A program made the position numbers and the translations under genes. From positions 112,622 through 176,621 of the forward strand of contig JAVZPJ010000003.1 in NCBI GenBank assembly GCA_038881635.1: a stretch of 64,000 nucleotides of DNA. Reading direction: 5' to 3'. This stretch comes from Sulfolobales archaeon. Its GTDB lineage: Archaea; Thermoproteota; Thermoprotei_A; Sulfolobales; AG1. Positions within the stretch are counted from its first letter, which is position 1. Each line of letters starts with the position of its first letter. Shown in pieces: positions 47,602 through 56,316 of the stretch. The notes beneath the pieces are model-generated. The model searched no databases. It was not told where the DNA came from and saw only the letters and a program-made list of their open reading frames with translations.

Positions 47602-48285
47602 TCACAGGCTAACACTCTCACCAGGTTTTAAAATAACAACTCTAACATCATGCAACTTCTCACTAACCTTCTTTCTAAAAATCTCTGGATCTGCAGATAT
47701 TATCGGGAAGGTGTTATAATGCATTGGAATAACATACTTTGGTTTTAGAAGCTCTACAGCTTTTACAGCTTCATCAATTCCCATAGTAAAGTGACCGCCT
47801 ATAGGTATCATAGCTATTCTAGGCGTGTAAAGTTCTCTGATTAAACTCATATCATAGAAAACACCTGTATCTCCCGCATGATATATCGAATCATCTCTAG
47901 ATCTTATCACAACACCAGCTGGCGAAGCTCTTGAAGAACTATGAATCGCTGGTGTGAATACAACTCTCAGATCTTCATCTAGTCTTATGGGACCACCTAT
48001 ATTACCTCCTATAACTCTACCTCTGTCACCTATCTCCTCCCCAACATACTCTGCTAGTTCAAATAATCCTATGAAAATAGTCTTCTTAAACCTCTTCATT
48101 ATCTCTAAAGTCTCTCCAAGATGATCTCCGTGATCATGTGTTACTATAATATAATCAGGCTCCTGAATCTTTTCAAGCGAGATAGGAGACAAAGGATTCC
48201 TTATCCAAGGATCTATAAGTATTCTTTTACCTCCCAAGACTACCTGAAATGCCGCATGACCAAACCATGTGACTTCTAAACTCAT
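47602..48285 (-). CDS. UPF0173 metal-dependent hydrolase (MBL fold)
   Basis: A 227-residue protein. WFGHAAFQV at the start, THDHGDHLGETL (the HxHxDH site), the histidine of PAIHSSSRA, GDTGVFYDM and MHYNTFPI are the metallo-beta-lactamase metal ligands. UPF0173 members are UlaG-like; the substrate is not known. Monocistronic, separate from pheS. Confidence 0.9.
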   Translation of the reverse strand: MSLEVTWFGHAAFQVVLGGKRILIDPWIRNPLSPISLEKIQEPDYIIVTHDHGDHLGETLEIMKRFKKTIFIGLFELAEYVGEEIGDRGRVIGGNIGGPIRLDEDLRVVFTPAIHSSSRASPAGVVIRSRDDSIYHAGDTGVFYDMSLIRELYTPRIAMIPIGGHFTMGIDEAVKAVELLKPKYVIPMHYNTFPIISADPEIFRKKVSEKLHDVRVVILKPGESVSL

Positions 48286-48338
48286 TTTAAATCCCTAGAA
48301 GTCACTCTCATTAGAAGATTAAAAACCTCTAATACGGT

Positions 48339-48770
48339 GTTCAGCTCTGATGTAGGTTTATATAAGTTGATTTCATCGCCTCATATTTGTTCCCTTGCAT
48401 CAGTCTTTAGCTTGCACCACCCTTAGGGGTGTTTAGAGCGATCCCAGGCATCTCACATCTTAAATATCTTAAGAGTATGTTGATGCACAAGATTACATCT
48501 CTATCACCTACGAATCCACATCTAGCGCATTGTAGTATTCTACCGCTATCATCATTCAATCCACCTCCACATCTTAGGCATGTTGATGATGCATCCCTAA
48601 AGTAGAAGAATTCTACTTCGTAAAGTATAACATTATAAAGTATAGGAAGAAGAACACAGCTCTCTACCCGCTGAAAAAAGATGAAAGATAAAAAATCTCC
48701 ACAGAAAAACAATAATCATAGAAGAACAACATCAGACAATATAAATCTATATGAAAACCGAAAAAGCTGT
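48339..48770 (-). pseudogene. TnpB fragment with intact zinc ribbon (relic B)
   Basis: A minus-strand frame (stop at 48407) reads FQRVES and then SSTCLRCGGGL, LQCARCGFVGDRDVILCINI and GIALNTPKGG, the RuvC-III to zinc-ribbon and tail part of TnpB. All four cysteines remain, but the rest of the protein is absent. The right terminus near 48339 shares GTTCAGCTC with the other relics. A CCCGCTGAAAA block near 48670 matches relic A. It fills most of the 48286-48776 gap. Confidence 0.72.
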
Positions 48771-48776
48771 GTTAAG

Positions 48777-49088
48777 CTAAGATATTCTCTTTACGAATAA
48801 TAATGGTGATGTCTTTATCTTAATCCTCTCTTTCATGAAATCCTCTAAACCAGCGATCTTTAAAGCTTCGAGAACAGCCTCATCTGATGCTCCCTTAGGA
48901 ATATTAATTTTCTTATCGGTAGGCTCTATATGATTTATATTAATCCTCCTTCTCTTAACACCCGAGAGATTTTTAGGACCTGTCACAAGTACAAAGTTGG
49001 AGTCTATTATATCTACTATAACACACTTCCTCCCAGCTTCCCTACCTCTGGTTTTAACACAGATCCTTCCAATATCTATTGCAGGCAT
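48777..49088 (-). CDS. rpl14e: Ribosomal protein L14e
   Basis: A 103-residue protein. [24 protein letters not shown] is the KOW-type core of L14e, followed by [23 protein letters not shown]. It belongs to the large subunit. The upstream gap (49089-49258) shows no feature beyond A+T-rich sequence. Confidence 0.95.
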   Translation of the reverse strand: MPAIDIGRICVKTRGREAGRKCVIVDIIDSNFVLVTGPKNLSGVKRRRININHIEPTDKKINIPKGASDEAVLEALKIAGLEDFMKERIKIKTSPLLFVKRIS

Positions 49089-49258
49089 TTCTATCCCTTC
49101 ATGTTTTTATCGAATTAACTTATAAGACTTACACTATTTTTATGTTCTTATTCTTTGAAGTATGGAATATCTGATCTATGATCTATTATACTTATTCAGA
49201 GCGTGGTTCTAATCTATTCTAAGAATTATTTGCTTCTTCAGAGTTCTAAAGTTGATCC

Positions 49259-49963
49259 TTATTTCCTTCTATATATCGCATAGACCATGGCGTGATCCTT
49301 GTCGAAAGGTTCTAAATGAACAACATCTATTATCTCAAATCCTCTCTCCTTAAGAACCTCAATCTCCCTTCTATAAACTTCCGTAGGTTCTAAAGTCACA
49401 TCTATACTCCTAGCCTTAACAGCCATGAGAAGATAACCTTGATCTTTTAGAAAGATCTCGGCGTTATCACTCGCGATCTTAGCTTGCTCTGGCTGCGCCA
49501 CATCAGCATATATACCATCAACTAGATCTACTATAAACCTGTATTTCAAAGGCTGTCTCGCATCAGCCAGTATAGGAATTAGATTACTTCTGCTCTCAGC
49601 AACTAGTATTAGATCTCTCATAACTCTTGGTGCAAACTCTACAGAGTAAACAACACCAGAGGATCCTACTATGTCGGAAACATGGCTAGGAGTAGTTCCA
49701 GATCCTGCTCCCAGATACAGGATCTTATGACCTGCTCTTATAGGAAGCTCTTTAATACCCTTCAGCAGTGCTGCAGCAAGCTTACTTCTATAAGCATTCC
49801 ACTCCCTATACTCAACACCTCCCCAGCTAAACAATCTCTCACCATAAACCCTCCTACCTGGAGCTAGGTTTCTCGTAGCAAGCCTCGCCTCACCTCCTTC
49901 AAGCTCTACCACGTAGACATTCTTATACGTAGGATGCTCTTCTAAGCTTAGTATCTCAGACAT
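49259..49963 (-). CDS. flpA: Fibrillarin-like rRNA/tRNA 2'-O-methyltransferase
   Basis: A 234-residue protein. RLATRNLAPGRRVYGERL at the start, the AdoMet loop KILYLGAGSGTTPSHVSDIVG, VYSVEFAPRVMRDL and VDGIYADVAQPEQA are fibrillarin motifs. In the box C/D sRNP it methylates 2'-O positions chosen by the guide RNA. It follows nop5 on the same strand, 61 bases away. The window also encodes two C/D guides. Confidence 0.97.
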   Translation of the reverse strand: MSEILSLEEHPTYKNVYVVELEGGEARLATRNLAPGRRVYGERLFSWGGVEYREWNAYRSKLAAALLKGIKELPIRAGHKILYLGAGSGTTPSHVSDIVGSSGVVYSVEFAPRVMRDLILVAESRSNLIPILADARQPLKYRFIVDLVDGIYADVAQPEQAKIASDNAEIFLKDQGYLLMAVKARSIDVTLEPTEVYRREIEVLKERGFEIIDVVHLEPFDKDHAMVYAIYRRK

Positions 49964-50024
49964 ACACCCTCAACCCTACGTTAATTCTATAACAAAACAC
50001 TTATTAAACACACTACCATCTCTG

Positions 50025-51263
50025 CTATCTTCCTTCCTTACCTTCTCCTCTCTTCTTCTTAGGAGGTGGTTTTGGAGGTTTTGTTCTCTCCTCTCTTGGA
50101 GGTGGTTTTGCATAGATTTTCTTAATCTCCTCTATTCTCTGCTCAAGAGCTTCTCTAAGCTTGTCACCTATATATCTTCCTGAGTAATAATCTACTCTAG
50201 CAGCGATAGCGAGCTTTGTTGCAAGAGCTCTCGCTATTTTACCTCTCTGCCATCTAGGAGCTCTATGAATCTCAGGATGCTGGAATAGAATACCATGCTT
50301 AGGAGGCTTACCACCTGTTCTCAGAGCTCTGAACAATGCTTTCTCAGCTCCTAGAACTTGTATAGTGCTCGCGGGCGATTTAGCAAGTTCTTCAAGACTT
50401 CCAGCTAGACTTAGCAATCTAGCTCCTAGGGTGGGTCCTACGAGTGCTGTGACGTTCGGGGCTACTTCTCTCATTACAGATGAAAGATAGTTAGTAAGAT
50501 CAGATCTGATTCTATTTAGTTCTAACATGATTCTAGCAAGAGATCTCATTGAATCCAGATCGGCTTCTGAAATATCACTTCCCATACTCTTCTCAGATGC
50601 TGAAATGATTTTTCTAGCAAGACTCTCACCAACCCCTATACTCTTCAGCTTCTCAACAGTCATGTTATCTCTACTACCTATTTCATATACTATTCTCGCA
50701 TACTGTATATGATCTTCTACAAGCTCATCTAGCTCTGGGAAGTGAACGCTATACCACTCTCTAAGTCTTGCTGAGAATAGATTCAGGGTTTTATCTATAT
50801 CATCCACCGCTCTTATACTCTGAATCGCGAGAAGATCTCTTCTACCAACAACACTTCTAAGCTCTCTTCTGGTAGCCTCTATAGATACTCTATGCATGAA
50901 TCCACGTAACTCTTCTAAGCTCTTAAACAAGCCTTCTGATAGATATATCTTCTCAACCTCGGATCTCAGCATGATCAAAGGCTTTGAAACAGTTGATATC
51001 TCAACCTTTAAATTCCTCTCAGAGATTATTCTAGCAAGCTCAGGTTCTTCGATGACTATTACCGAATCAGGCTCCTTCTCCTTTAGAATATCGAGAAGCT
51101 TTATAAGAGCTTCATCAGCTTCACCGGATCTTCTTCTGATAATAATTTCCGCAAGCTGATCTATGTCGAGAGGTCTGAAAACCTTATACAATATATCTCC
51201 ATTCTCGCTTAAGACAAATACACCTAGCATGTGTTCCGAAAGATAGATCCTCTTATTCATCAT
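50025..51263 (-). CDS. nop5: Nop5 (Nop56/58) box C/D sRNP scaffold
   Basis: A 412-residue protein. A coiled coil (about residues 130-235) is followed by the NOP domain with MREVAPNVTALVGPTLGARLLSLAGSLEEL, GAEKALFRALRTGGKPPKHG and GKIARALATKLAIAARVDYYSG. A basic KPPKPPPKKKRGEG tail ends the chain. It holds fibrillarin and L7Ae on guide RNAs. First gene of nop5-flpA. Confidence 0.97.
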   Translation of the reverse strand: MMNKRIYLSEHMLGVFVLSENGDILYKVFRPLDIDQLAEIIIRRRSGEADEALIKLLDILKEKEPDSVIVIEEPELARIISERNLKVEISTVSKPLIMLRSEVEKIYLSEGLFKSLEELRGFMHRVSIEATRRELRSVVGRRDLLAIQSIRAVDDIDKTLNLFSARLREWYSVHFPELDELVEDHIQYARIVYEIGSRDNMTVEKLKSIGVGESLARKIISASEKSMGSDISEADLDSMRSLARIMLELNRIRSDLTNYLSSVMREVAPNVTALVGPTLGARLLSLAGSLEELAKSPASTIQVLGAEKALFRALRTGGKPPKHGILFQHPEIHRAPRWQRGKIARALATKLAIAARVDYYSGRYIGDKLREALEQRIEEIKKIYAKPPPREERTKPPKPPPKKKRGEGKEGR

Positions 51264-51330
51264 ACTACCCGACTTATTAGTATTTAAAAACCTAATAACA
51301 TTTAGAAGAACAATATATAAGGTTCTCGCA

Positions 51331-52311
51331 ATGAAAGTATTGGTTTTAAGCCATGGAGATTGTGATGGTGTTATAGCAGCTGCACTCTATATACGTCATT
51401 TTCTCATAGATCTATATCCTAGTAATATTATGATAGGATTCACACAGCCTTGGAGAGCTTCTAAAGAGATCAAGAGATTCTGCAGAGATTTTTGCGAGAA
51501 AATAATATTGCTTGATATAGCTATAGATGAAGAAGTTTTCTCAGCTATAGCTAATAGTATTGGAAAAGGTTCAGAGATCCATATAATAGATCATCACACA
51601 ACAACAGGTCAATGGGTTAATAAGCTCAGAGACCTTGGTGCAAATATTCTATGGAGTAGATCTACATCAACGCCCAGGCTAATCAAGGAATCTCTTAAGA
51701 TCACGTTAAACCCCTATGAAGAAAACCTTGTGGAAATAGCGGATGCTTGTGAAGGTAGTGAAACTAGAGGTAGTGACATAAAGAACCTTGCAGATCTATT
51801 GAAACTAGCAATATCAAGAGACCCCAGCGACATAGGTTTTCTAACAAATCTTCTTAATACAATGCTTAGAGGTGGAAGAATAGAAGAACTCGAAGAACTT
51901 AGATCCAAGGCTAAAGCTGGAAGAATGCTTGTAGACAACTTACTAGATAAGATCGCTAGCAGAGGTGAGGTTATAGGAGATTTCATATTATTCTATCTCC
52001 AGCCCGCAGAATCAAGGATCTATGCTGGATTATTTGGAATAGCATGTACCGAGGCTAGTAAGAAGTTTAATAAAGACGTGGTAATATTGAGAGAAGAGGA
52101 TTCAAAGATTGTTGTGACAGTCAGATCTCTAAGTGATAAGGCTCTCAGCATATGCAAAGAGATAGTATCTAGAACATCTTCTGGGAAATATGGAGGTCAT
52201 AAGGAAGCTGCTTCCGCAACCATACTAGGATACAGTCTTAAAGATACTATCGATATTGTGAGGGAGATTCTATGGAGTATGACGAGGAAGAAGGAATCTA
52301 CAGAACAATAG
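51331..52311 (+). CDS. DHH-family phosphoesterase, DHHA1 type
   Basis: A 326-residue protein. LSHGDCDGVIAAAL and IIDHHTTTGQW are the DHH metal motifs, and SSGKYGGHKEAASATI is the DHHA1 glycine-rich part. Archaeal relatives include RecJ-like nucleases linked to GINS or Hel308 and oligonucleases. It overlaps the NucS gene by 40 bases, which suggests a joint role in DNA repair. Confidence 0.88.
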   Translation: MKVLVLSHGDCDGVIAAALYIRHFLIDLYPSNIMIGFTQPWRASKEIKRFCRDFCEKIILLDIAIDEEVFSAIANSIGKGSEIHIIDHHTTTGQWVNKLRDLGANILWSRSTSTPRLIKESLKITLNPYEENLVEIADACEGSETRGSDIKNLADLLKLAISRDPSDIGFLTNLLNTMLRGGRIEELEELRSKAKAGRMLVDNLLDKIASRGEVIGDFILFYLQPAESRIYAGLFGIACTEASKKFNKDVVILREEDSKIVVTVRSLSDKALSICKEIVSRTSSGKYGGHKEAASATILGYSLKDTIDIVREILWSMTRKKESTEQ

Positions 52312-53063
52312 ATCATAGAAAACTAGAATCTGTAAGAGAGATCATTGCAAAAAGCATGAGGAATAGTGTAGTAATAATAATCGGAAGATGTAGCGTTATA
52401 TACAAGGGTAGAGCTAGTTCTGAGACAGGATATGATGTTAGAATGATCATTATAAAACCTGATGGAACTCTACTGGTTCACGAAGCTGTAGGAAGAGATC
52501 CTCTCAACTGGCAGCCTCCAGGATCTTTATGTACCATACATACACAAGATCATGAGCTTCTAATAAGATGCTATAGAAGTAAATATCGTGAGGAGGTTCT
52601 GATAAGATTTGATAAACTCTACCACGTAGGGGTTGCAAGGATCGGATATTCTAGATATTTTGAGGTTAAAGGTGTTGAAAAAGATCTCGTTAACATGATT
52701 GCTTCAAGCTCTCTACCAATAGATCCTGAGGCTAGACTTATAAGCCGAGAGTATCACACACCGCATGGGAGAATTGATCTTTTGTTTAAGAACTATTCTA
52801 GAAACATCCTATATGTGGTGGAGGTTAAAAACGAGAGAGCTGGAGTAGCCGCGGTAGATCAGCTTAGAAGATATGTGGAGTATATGAGAAATCATTATAG
52901 AGAAGGTTCTGTAGCAGGGGTTTTAATAGCTGGAGGAATATCTGATGAAGCTCTGAGAGAGCTTCTCAGCCAAGGCTTCTACTATATAGATTCTAAGAAT
53001 CTGAAACCTAGTGATAGAAAAGATCTATATGAATATCTAAGAGGTGGAGGATCTGAGAATTAG
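52272..53063 (+). CDS. nucS: Endonuclease NucS (EndoMS)
   Basis: A 263-residue protein. The N-domain reads VVIIIGRCSVIYKGRASS and LVHEAVGRDPLNWQPPGS, typical of NucS. The nuclease domain has HGRIDLLF and VVEVKNERAG, the D-ExK catalytic residues. NucS cuts mismatched DNA as an alternative to MutSL and also acts on branched ends. It sits in a tight run with DHH upstream and a metallo-beta-lactamase gene overlapping downstream. Confidence 0.95.
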   Translation: MEYDEEEGIYRTIDHRKLESVREIIAKSMRNSVVIIIGRCSVIYKGRASSETGYDVRMIIIKPDGTLLVHEAVGRDPLNWQPPGSLCTIHTQDHELLIRCYRSKYREEVLIRFDKLYHVGVARIGYSRYFEVKGVEKDLVNMIASSSLPIDPEARLISREYHTPHGRIDLLFKNYSRNILYVVEVKNERAGVAAVDQLRRYVEYMRNHYREGSVAGVLIAGGISDEALRELLSQGFYYIDSKNLKPSDRKDLYEYLRGGGSEN

Positions 53064-53961
53064 TTTTATAGCGTTTGAAAGCCTAGGAGTTAGATCTATG
53101 AGCACTTTTATAGAGACTAGAGATGCTCTCATACACATAGATCCAGGAGTTTCTCTGGCACCCAGAAGATACGGTCTACCACCTCATGAAATAGAGTTGA
53201 AAAGACTTGATGAGAGTTCTAAAGAGATCTATGAGATGGCTAGAGATGCTGAGATTCTCATCATCACACACTACCACTATGATCATCATGATAGAGGTAG
53301 GAGGATCCCTCTAGACATATATGATGGCAAGAAGGTTTTTATAAAAAATCCTCTTGAGAATATAAATTATTCTCAGAAGATCAGATCATCTATCTTTCTA
53401 AAGCTTATAAGAGATAGAGTTAAAGAACTGAACACATGTGAAGGGAGAAGTATCAGCATAGGCTCAACTAGGATAATATTCTCTGAGGCTCAGCCGCATG
53501 GGAAAGATCCTAGGCTCGGCTACGTAGTTCAGGTATTCATAAGCGATGGAGAAAGCTCATTCCTATACACATCAGATATTGAAGGAGCACCTCTCGAGCA
53601 ACATGTGAATTGGATTTTAAGTTTAAAGCCTGAGATCGTTCTCTTAGATGGTCCTCTGACATATCTTCTAGGCTATAAAATGAGTGATGAGGATCTTGAG
53701 ATCTCGAAGAGGAATTTGATTAGAATAATCAGAGAAGCCAGGCCTAGGAAGATGATTCTTGAGCATCATCTTCTAAGAGATAAGCTGTATAGAGAGAGAA
53801 TAAAAGAAGTTTCCGAGGAAGCTCAGAAACATGATGTCGAGATCCTTACGGCTGCTGAATTTATGGGAAGAGATAACATGTTTTTAGAAGCTTATAGAGA
53901 CGAGCTTTATGGTGTTAAGAGAAGAGTAGAAGAGGAGGATCTATCAGAATATGATGGGTAG
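53044..53961 (+). CDS. UPF0282 metallo-beta-lactamase protein
   Basis: A 302-305 residue protein. IIITHYHYDHHDRG (read HYHYDHH) is the metal site; the chain opens RISFIAFESLGVRSMSTF like other UPF0282 members. GTG 53044 is inside GAGGTG; the in-frame CTG at 53053, five or six bases on, gives the usual family N-terminus and may be the real start. The nucleic acid or metabolite substrate is unknown. Confidence 0.88.
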   Translation: MEDLRISFIAFESLGVRSMSTFIETRDALIHIDPGVSLAPRRYGLPPHEIELKRLDESSKEIYEMARDAEILIITHYHYDHHDRGRRIPLDIYDGKKVFIKNPLENINYSQKIRSSIFLKLIRDRVKELNTCEGRSISIGSTRIIFSEAQPHGKDPRLGYVVQVFISDGESSFLYTSDIEGAPLEQHVNWILSLKPEIVLLDGPLTYLLGYKMSDEDLEISKRNLIRIIREARPRKMILEHHLLRDKLYRERIKEVSEEAQKHDVEILTAAEFMGRDNMFLEAYRDELYGVKRRVEEEDLSEYDG

Positions 53962-54190
53962 AGCTTCTATTATAATCCTCATCAGCTTCACAACAACTCC
54001 TATCGGTCCTGGAACTCCTATCTTCGCTAATGCCACGAGTACAAGTTCAGGTATTCTGACGATCTTCATTCAATTCGATATTATTTTAATTCTTTTAATA
54101 GGTGTTCTTCTAATCCTGCTAGGTCTCATGCTGAGACGCTTAAGAGCTGGGAAAGAAAATAGTATTACTCAGAAGGATGAAACCTGTTGA
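53951..54190 (+). CDS. Small membrane protein, unknown
   Basis: A 79-residue protein with a hydrophobic N-segment (about 5-30), a Ser/Thr-rich middle and a membrane helix (IILILLIGVLLILLGLML) followed by a basic, polar tail. It overlaps both neighbours (UPF0282 by 11 bases, ribB by 4). No family recognised; the overlaps support translation. Confidence 0.55.
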   Translation: MMGRASIIILISFTTTPIGPGTPIFANATSTSSGILTIFIQFDIILILLIGVLLILLGLMLRRLRAGKENSITQKDETC

Positions 54191-54858
54191 TTGACTGGAA
54201 AAAAGTTAGAGAGGATCTTATTAGAGGCAGACCTGTCCTTATATATGATCTTGAGGGGAGAGAAGAAGAGACTGACATGGTTTTCTTCGCAGGTTCTATA
54301 GATCATAGGTCTATTTACGAGCTTAGAAGAGAAGCTGGAGGACTTATATGTTATGTCACATCAGATCATGTTGCTAGAGAGCTTGGTCTTGAATTTCTCT
54401 CGGATATTCTCATGAAGCATCCTTTATATAGAGAGCTTGCCAACAAGAGACTTAGATATGGGGATATGCCTCCCTACACCCTCTACGTGAATCATGTGAA
54501 GGTTAGAACTGGTATATCTGATAGGGATAGAGCTCTTACAATACGAGAGCTTGATAAAATAGTAGATCTTATCGAAAACGGAAGAAGCGATCTAGCTAGG
54601 GAGATCTTCTACAGAGATTTCGTATCTCCAGGACATGTGCCTATACTAATAGGTAGAAGTGCTAGTATTAGAAGAGGTCATACAGAACTGAGTCTCATTG
54701 TAGCTAGGAGAGCAGGGCTTAGACCTAGCATGGTTATTGCCGAGATGCTTGATGAAGGTGATTCTATGAGTAAGGATAATGCGATCAAGTATGCTTCTTC
54801 GAGAGGTATCATATTTCTTGAAGGAAGAGATCTTCTAAGAGAAGAGGGTGTTTTATGA
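54187..54858 (+). CDS. ribB: 3,4-dihydroxy-2-butanone-4-phosphate synthase
   Basis: A 223-residue protein. DLEGREEETDMVFFAG holds the acidic metal site, EAGGLICYVTSDHVA, the RTGISDRDRALTIREL segment and RRGHTELSLIVARRAGL are the RibB motifs. It makes the four-carbon unit of riboflavin from ribulose-5-P. The next gene, riboflavin synthase, overlaps by four bases. Confidence 0.95.
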   Translation: MIDWKKVREDLIRGRPVLIYDLEGREEETDMVFFAGSIDHRSIYELRREAGGLICYVTSDHVARELGLEFLSDILMKHPLYRELANKRLRYGDMPPYTLYVNHVKVRTGISDRDRALTIRELDKIVDLIENGRSDLAREIFYRDFVSPGHVPILIGRSASIRRGHTELSLIVARRAGLRPSMVIAEMLDEGDSMSKDNAIKYASSRGIIFLEGRDLLREEGVL

Positions 54859-55325
54859 TAAAGATAGGAGTTGTAGACACAACATTTGCTAGAGTTAATA
54901 TGGCTGAGATTGCTATCAAAACTATTAAGGATCATATTCCTAATGCTAGAATTATAAGATACACAGTGCCAGGTATAAAAGATATACCAATCGCAGCGAA
55001 GAAACTCATCGAAGAAGAAGGGTGTGAAGGCGTTATAACATTAGGTTGGGTTGGTAAGAGTGAGACTGATAAACTTAGCTATCTGGCTTCCAGTATCGGT
55101 ATTATAATGGCACAGCTTATGACTAATAAGCATATCATCGATGTCACAGTACATGAAGATGAAGCTGATGATGAGAAGAAGCTATATGAAATAGCTCTAG
55201 ATAGAGCTAGAAAACATGCGGAAAATCTTGTCATGCTGTTAATGAGAGGGGGAGAAGCTCTAAGAGGAAGAGCTGGAATGGGTGTGAGACAGGGAGCTCC
55301 AGATGCTGGTCCTATAAAGATCTAG
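54855..55325 (+). CDS. ribC: Archaeal riboflavin synthase
   Basis: A 156-residue protein of the archaeal RibC type (COG1731), which is related to lumazine synthase and not to the bacterial trimeric enzyme. IGVVDTTFARVNMAEIAI at the start, TVPGIKDIPIAAKKLIEE and DVTVHEDEADDE are characteristic. It dismutates lumazine to riboflavin. Coupled to ribB upstream. Confidence 0.95.
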   Translation: MIKIGVVDTTFARVNMAEIAIKTIKDHIPNARIIRYTVPGIKDIPIAAKKLIEEEGCEGVITLGWVGKSETDKLSYLASSIGIIMAQLMTNKHIIDVTVHEDEADDEKKLYEIALDRARKHAENLVMLLMRGGEALRGRAGMGVRQGAPDAGPIKI

Positions 55326-55327
55326 GG

Positions 55328-56062
55328 GTGGTAGAGATCTTATATGATGCTCATTGTCATCTTCATGAGTATTCTGATAGAGAGATAGAGGATCTTCTTA
55401 GAGAGAATGATATTATTATAACAGCTGTATCAGATGATCTGGAGAGTTCTATAAGAACGCTGAAGATCTGGGAGAAATTTAGCGATAGAATCACGCCTTG
55501 CATAGGTATACATCCGTGGAATTCTGAGAGATATGAAGAGAGAGATCTTGAGAGAATTCTAGAAGTTATGAGAAGACTTAAGATAAAATGTATCGGAGAG
55601 GTAGGGCTTGACCTAGTTTTCACTCCTCATTCTTTCAACAAACAGCTTCAGCTATTCACACAGATCTTAGAGAGTATTAGAGGAAGTGATGTTACTCTTA
55701 ATATACACTCACCAGGTGCTTGGGGCAGGGTTCTCAATCTACTCCAGAGATATGATGTGAAGAAAGCATTATTTCACTGGTATACAGGACCTCTAGATCT
55801 TCTCAAAGAAATCAGATCTAGCGGATATATGATCTCTATAAATCCAGCATTAAGAATTCAGGGAAAACACATGGAAGTAGCTAAGAGAGTAGATCTAGAA
55901 GGTTTTCTAGTTGAAAGTGACGGCCCCTACAACTATAAGGGTATGCAACTCTCTCCTAGAATGATCTTAAGCACGGTAAAGTTGCTAGCTGAGATCCGAG
56001 GATTAAATTATGAGGATATCACTAGGATTCTTGAGACTAACTACCGCAGGTTATTCTCCTGA
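55328..56062 (+). CDS. TatD-family metal-dependent hydrolase
   Basis: A 244-residue TIM-barrel protein. YDAHCHLHEYSD gives the first HxH, GIHPWNSE and IGEVGLDLVF the next ligands, and HSPGAWG, FHWYTG and VESDGPY the later metal residues. TatD proteins are 3'-exonucleases or deacylases. GTG start at 55328, close behind ribC. Confidence 0.92.
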   Translation: MVEILYDAHCHLHEYSDREIEDLLRENDIIITAVSDDLESSIRTLKIWEKFSDRITPCIGIHPWNSERYEERDLERILEVMRRLKIKCIGEVGLDLVFTPHSFNKQLQLFTQILESIRGSDVTLNIHSPGAWGRVLNLLQRYDVKKALFHWYTGPLDLLKEIRSSGYMISINPALRIQGKHMEVAKRVDLEGFLVESDGPYNYKGMQLSPRMILSTVKLLAEIRGLNYEDITRILETNYRRLFS

Positions 56063-56111
56063 TCTTCTTATGGAAATAGATATATTCCACATAGCCAGGA
56101 TTTAGTCACGG

Positions 56112-56188
56112 ACCCCGCCTCCTCACACCTGTGGAGATATCATTTTGATAGATGAAGATGAAGCAGGTCGGTCGGGCGGGGTACAATA
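56112..56188 (+). ncRNA. H/ACA guide sRNA, candidate (23S rRNA guide)
   Basis: Basal stem ACCCCGCC (56112-56119) with GGCGGGGT (56175-56182), then ACA at 56183-56185. Upper stem ACCTG (56127-56131) with CAGGT (56164-56168), and an apical TATCA/TGATA hairpin (56138-56150). Between these the 3' strand has GATGA-type sequence that could form a kink-turn. Upper stem to ACA is 14 nt, as the archaeal rule asks. Pocket strands CCTCAC and CGGTC fit the target GACCG-UC-GUGAG, which as I recall is 23S rRNA near E. coli U2593. Confidence 0.72.
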
Positions 56189-56243
56189 CTGATGAGGAGT
56201 ATCCGGTCTGAGTATATGATGAACCTAGACCAGTCTGACTATT
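56185..56243 (+). ncRNA. Box C/D guide sRNA
   Basis: Box C TGATGA (56190-56195), D' CTGA (56208-56211), C' TGATGA (56217-56222), D CTGA (56235-56238). Both guides are exactly 12 nt (GGAGTATCCGGT and ACCTAGACCAGT), the D'-C' spacer is 5 nt, and AATA/TATT form a terminal stem. All boxes are perfect. I do not recognise the targets (complements ACCGGAUACUCC and ACUGGUCUAGGU). It begins where the H/ACA RNA ends, sharing a few bases. Confidence 0.9.
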
Positions 56244-56316
56244 CTTAGAGTTAGCATCTTGGAGATAAGTAAATAAAAATACTTTATTAAGGGTTATATA
56301 TAGAATGGAGGTTAAG

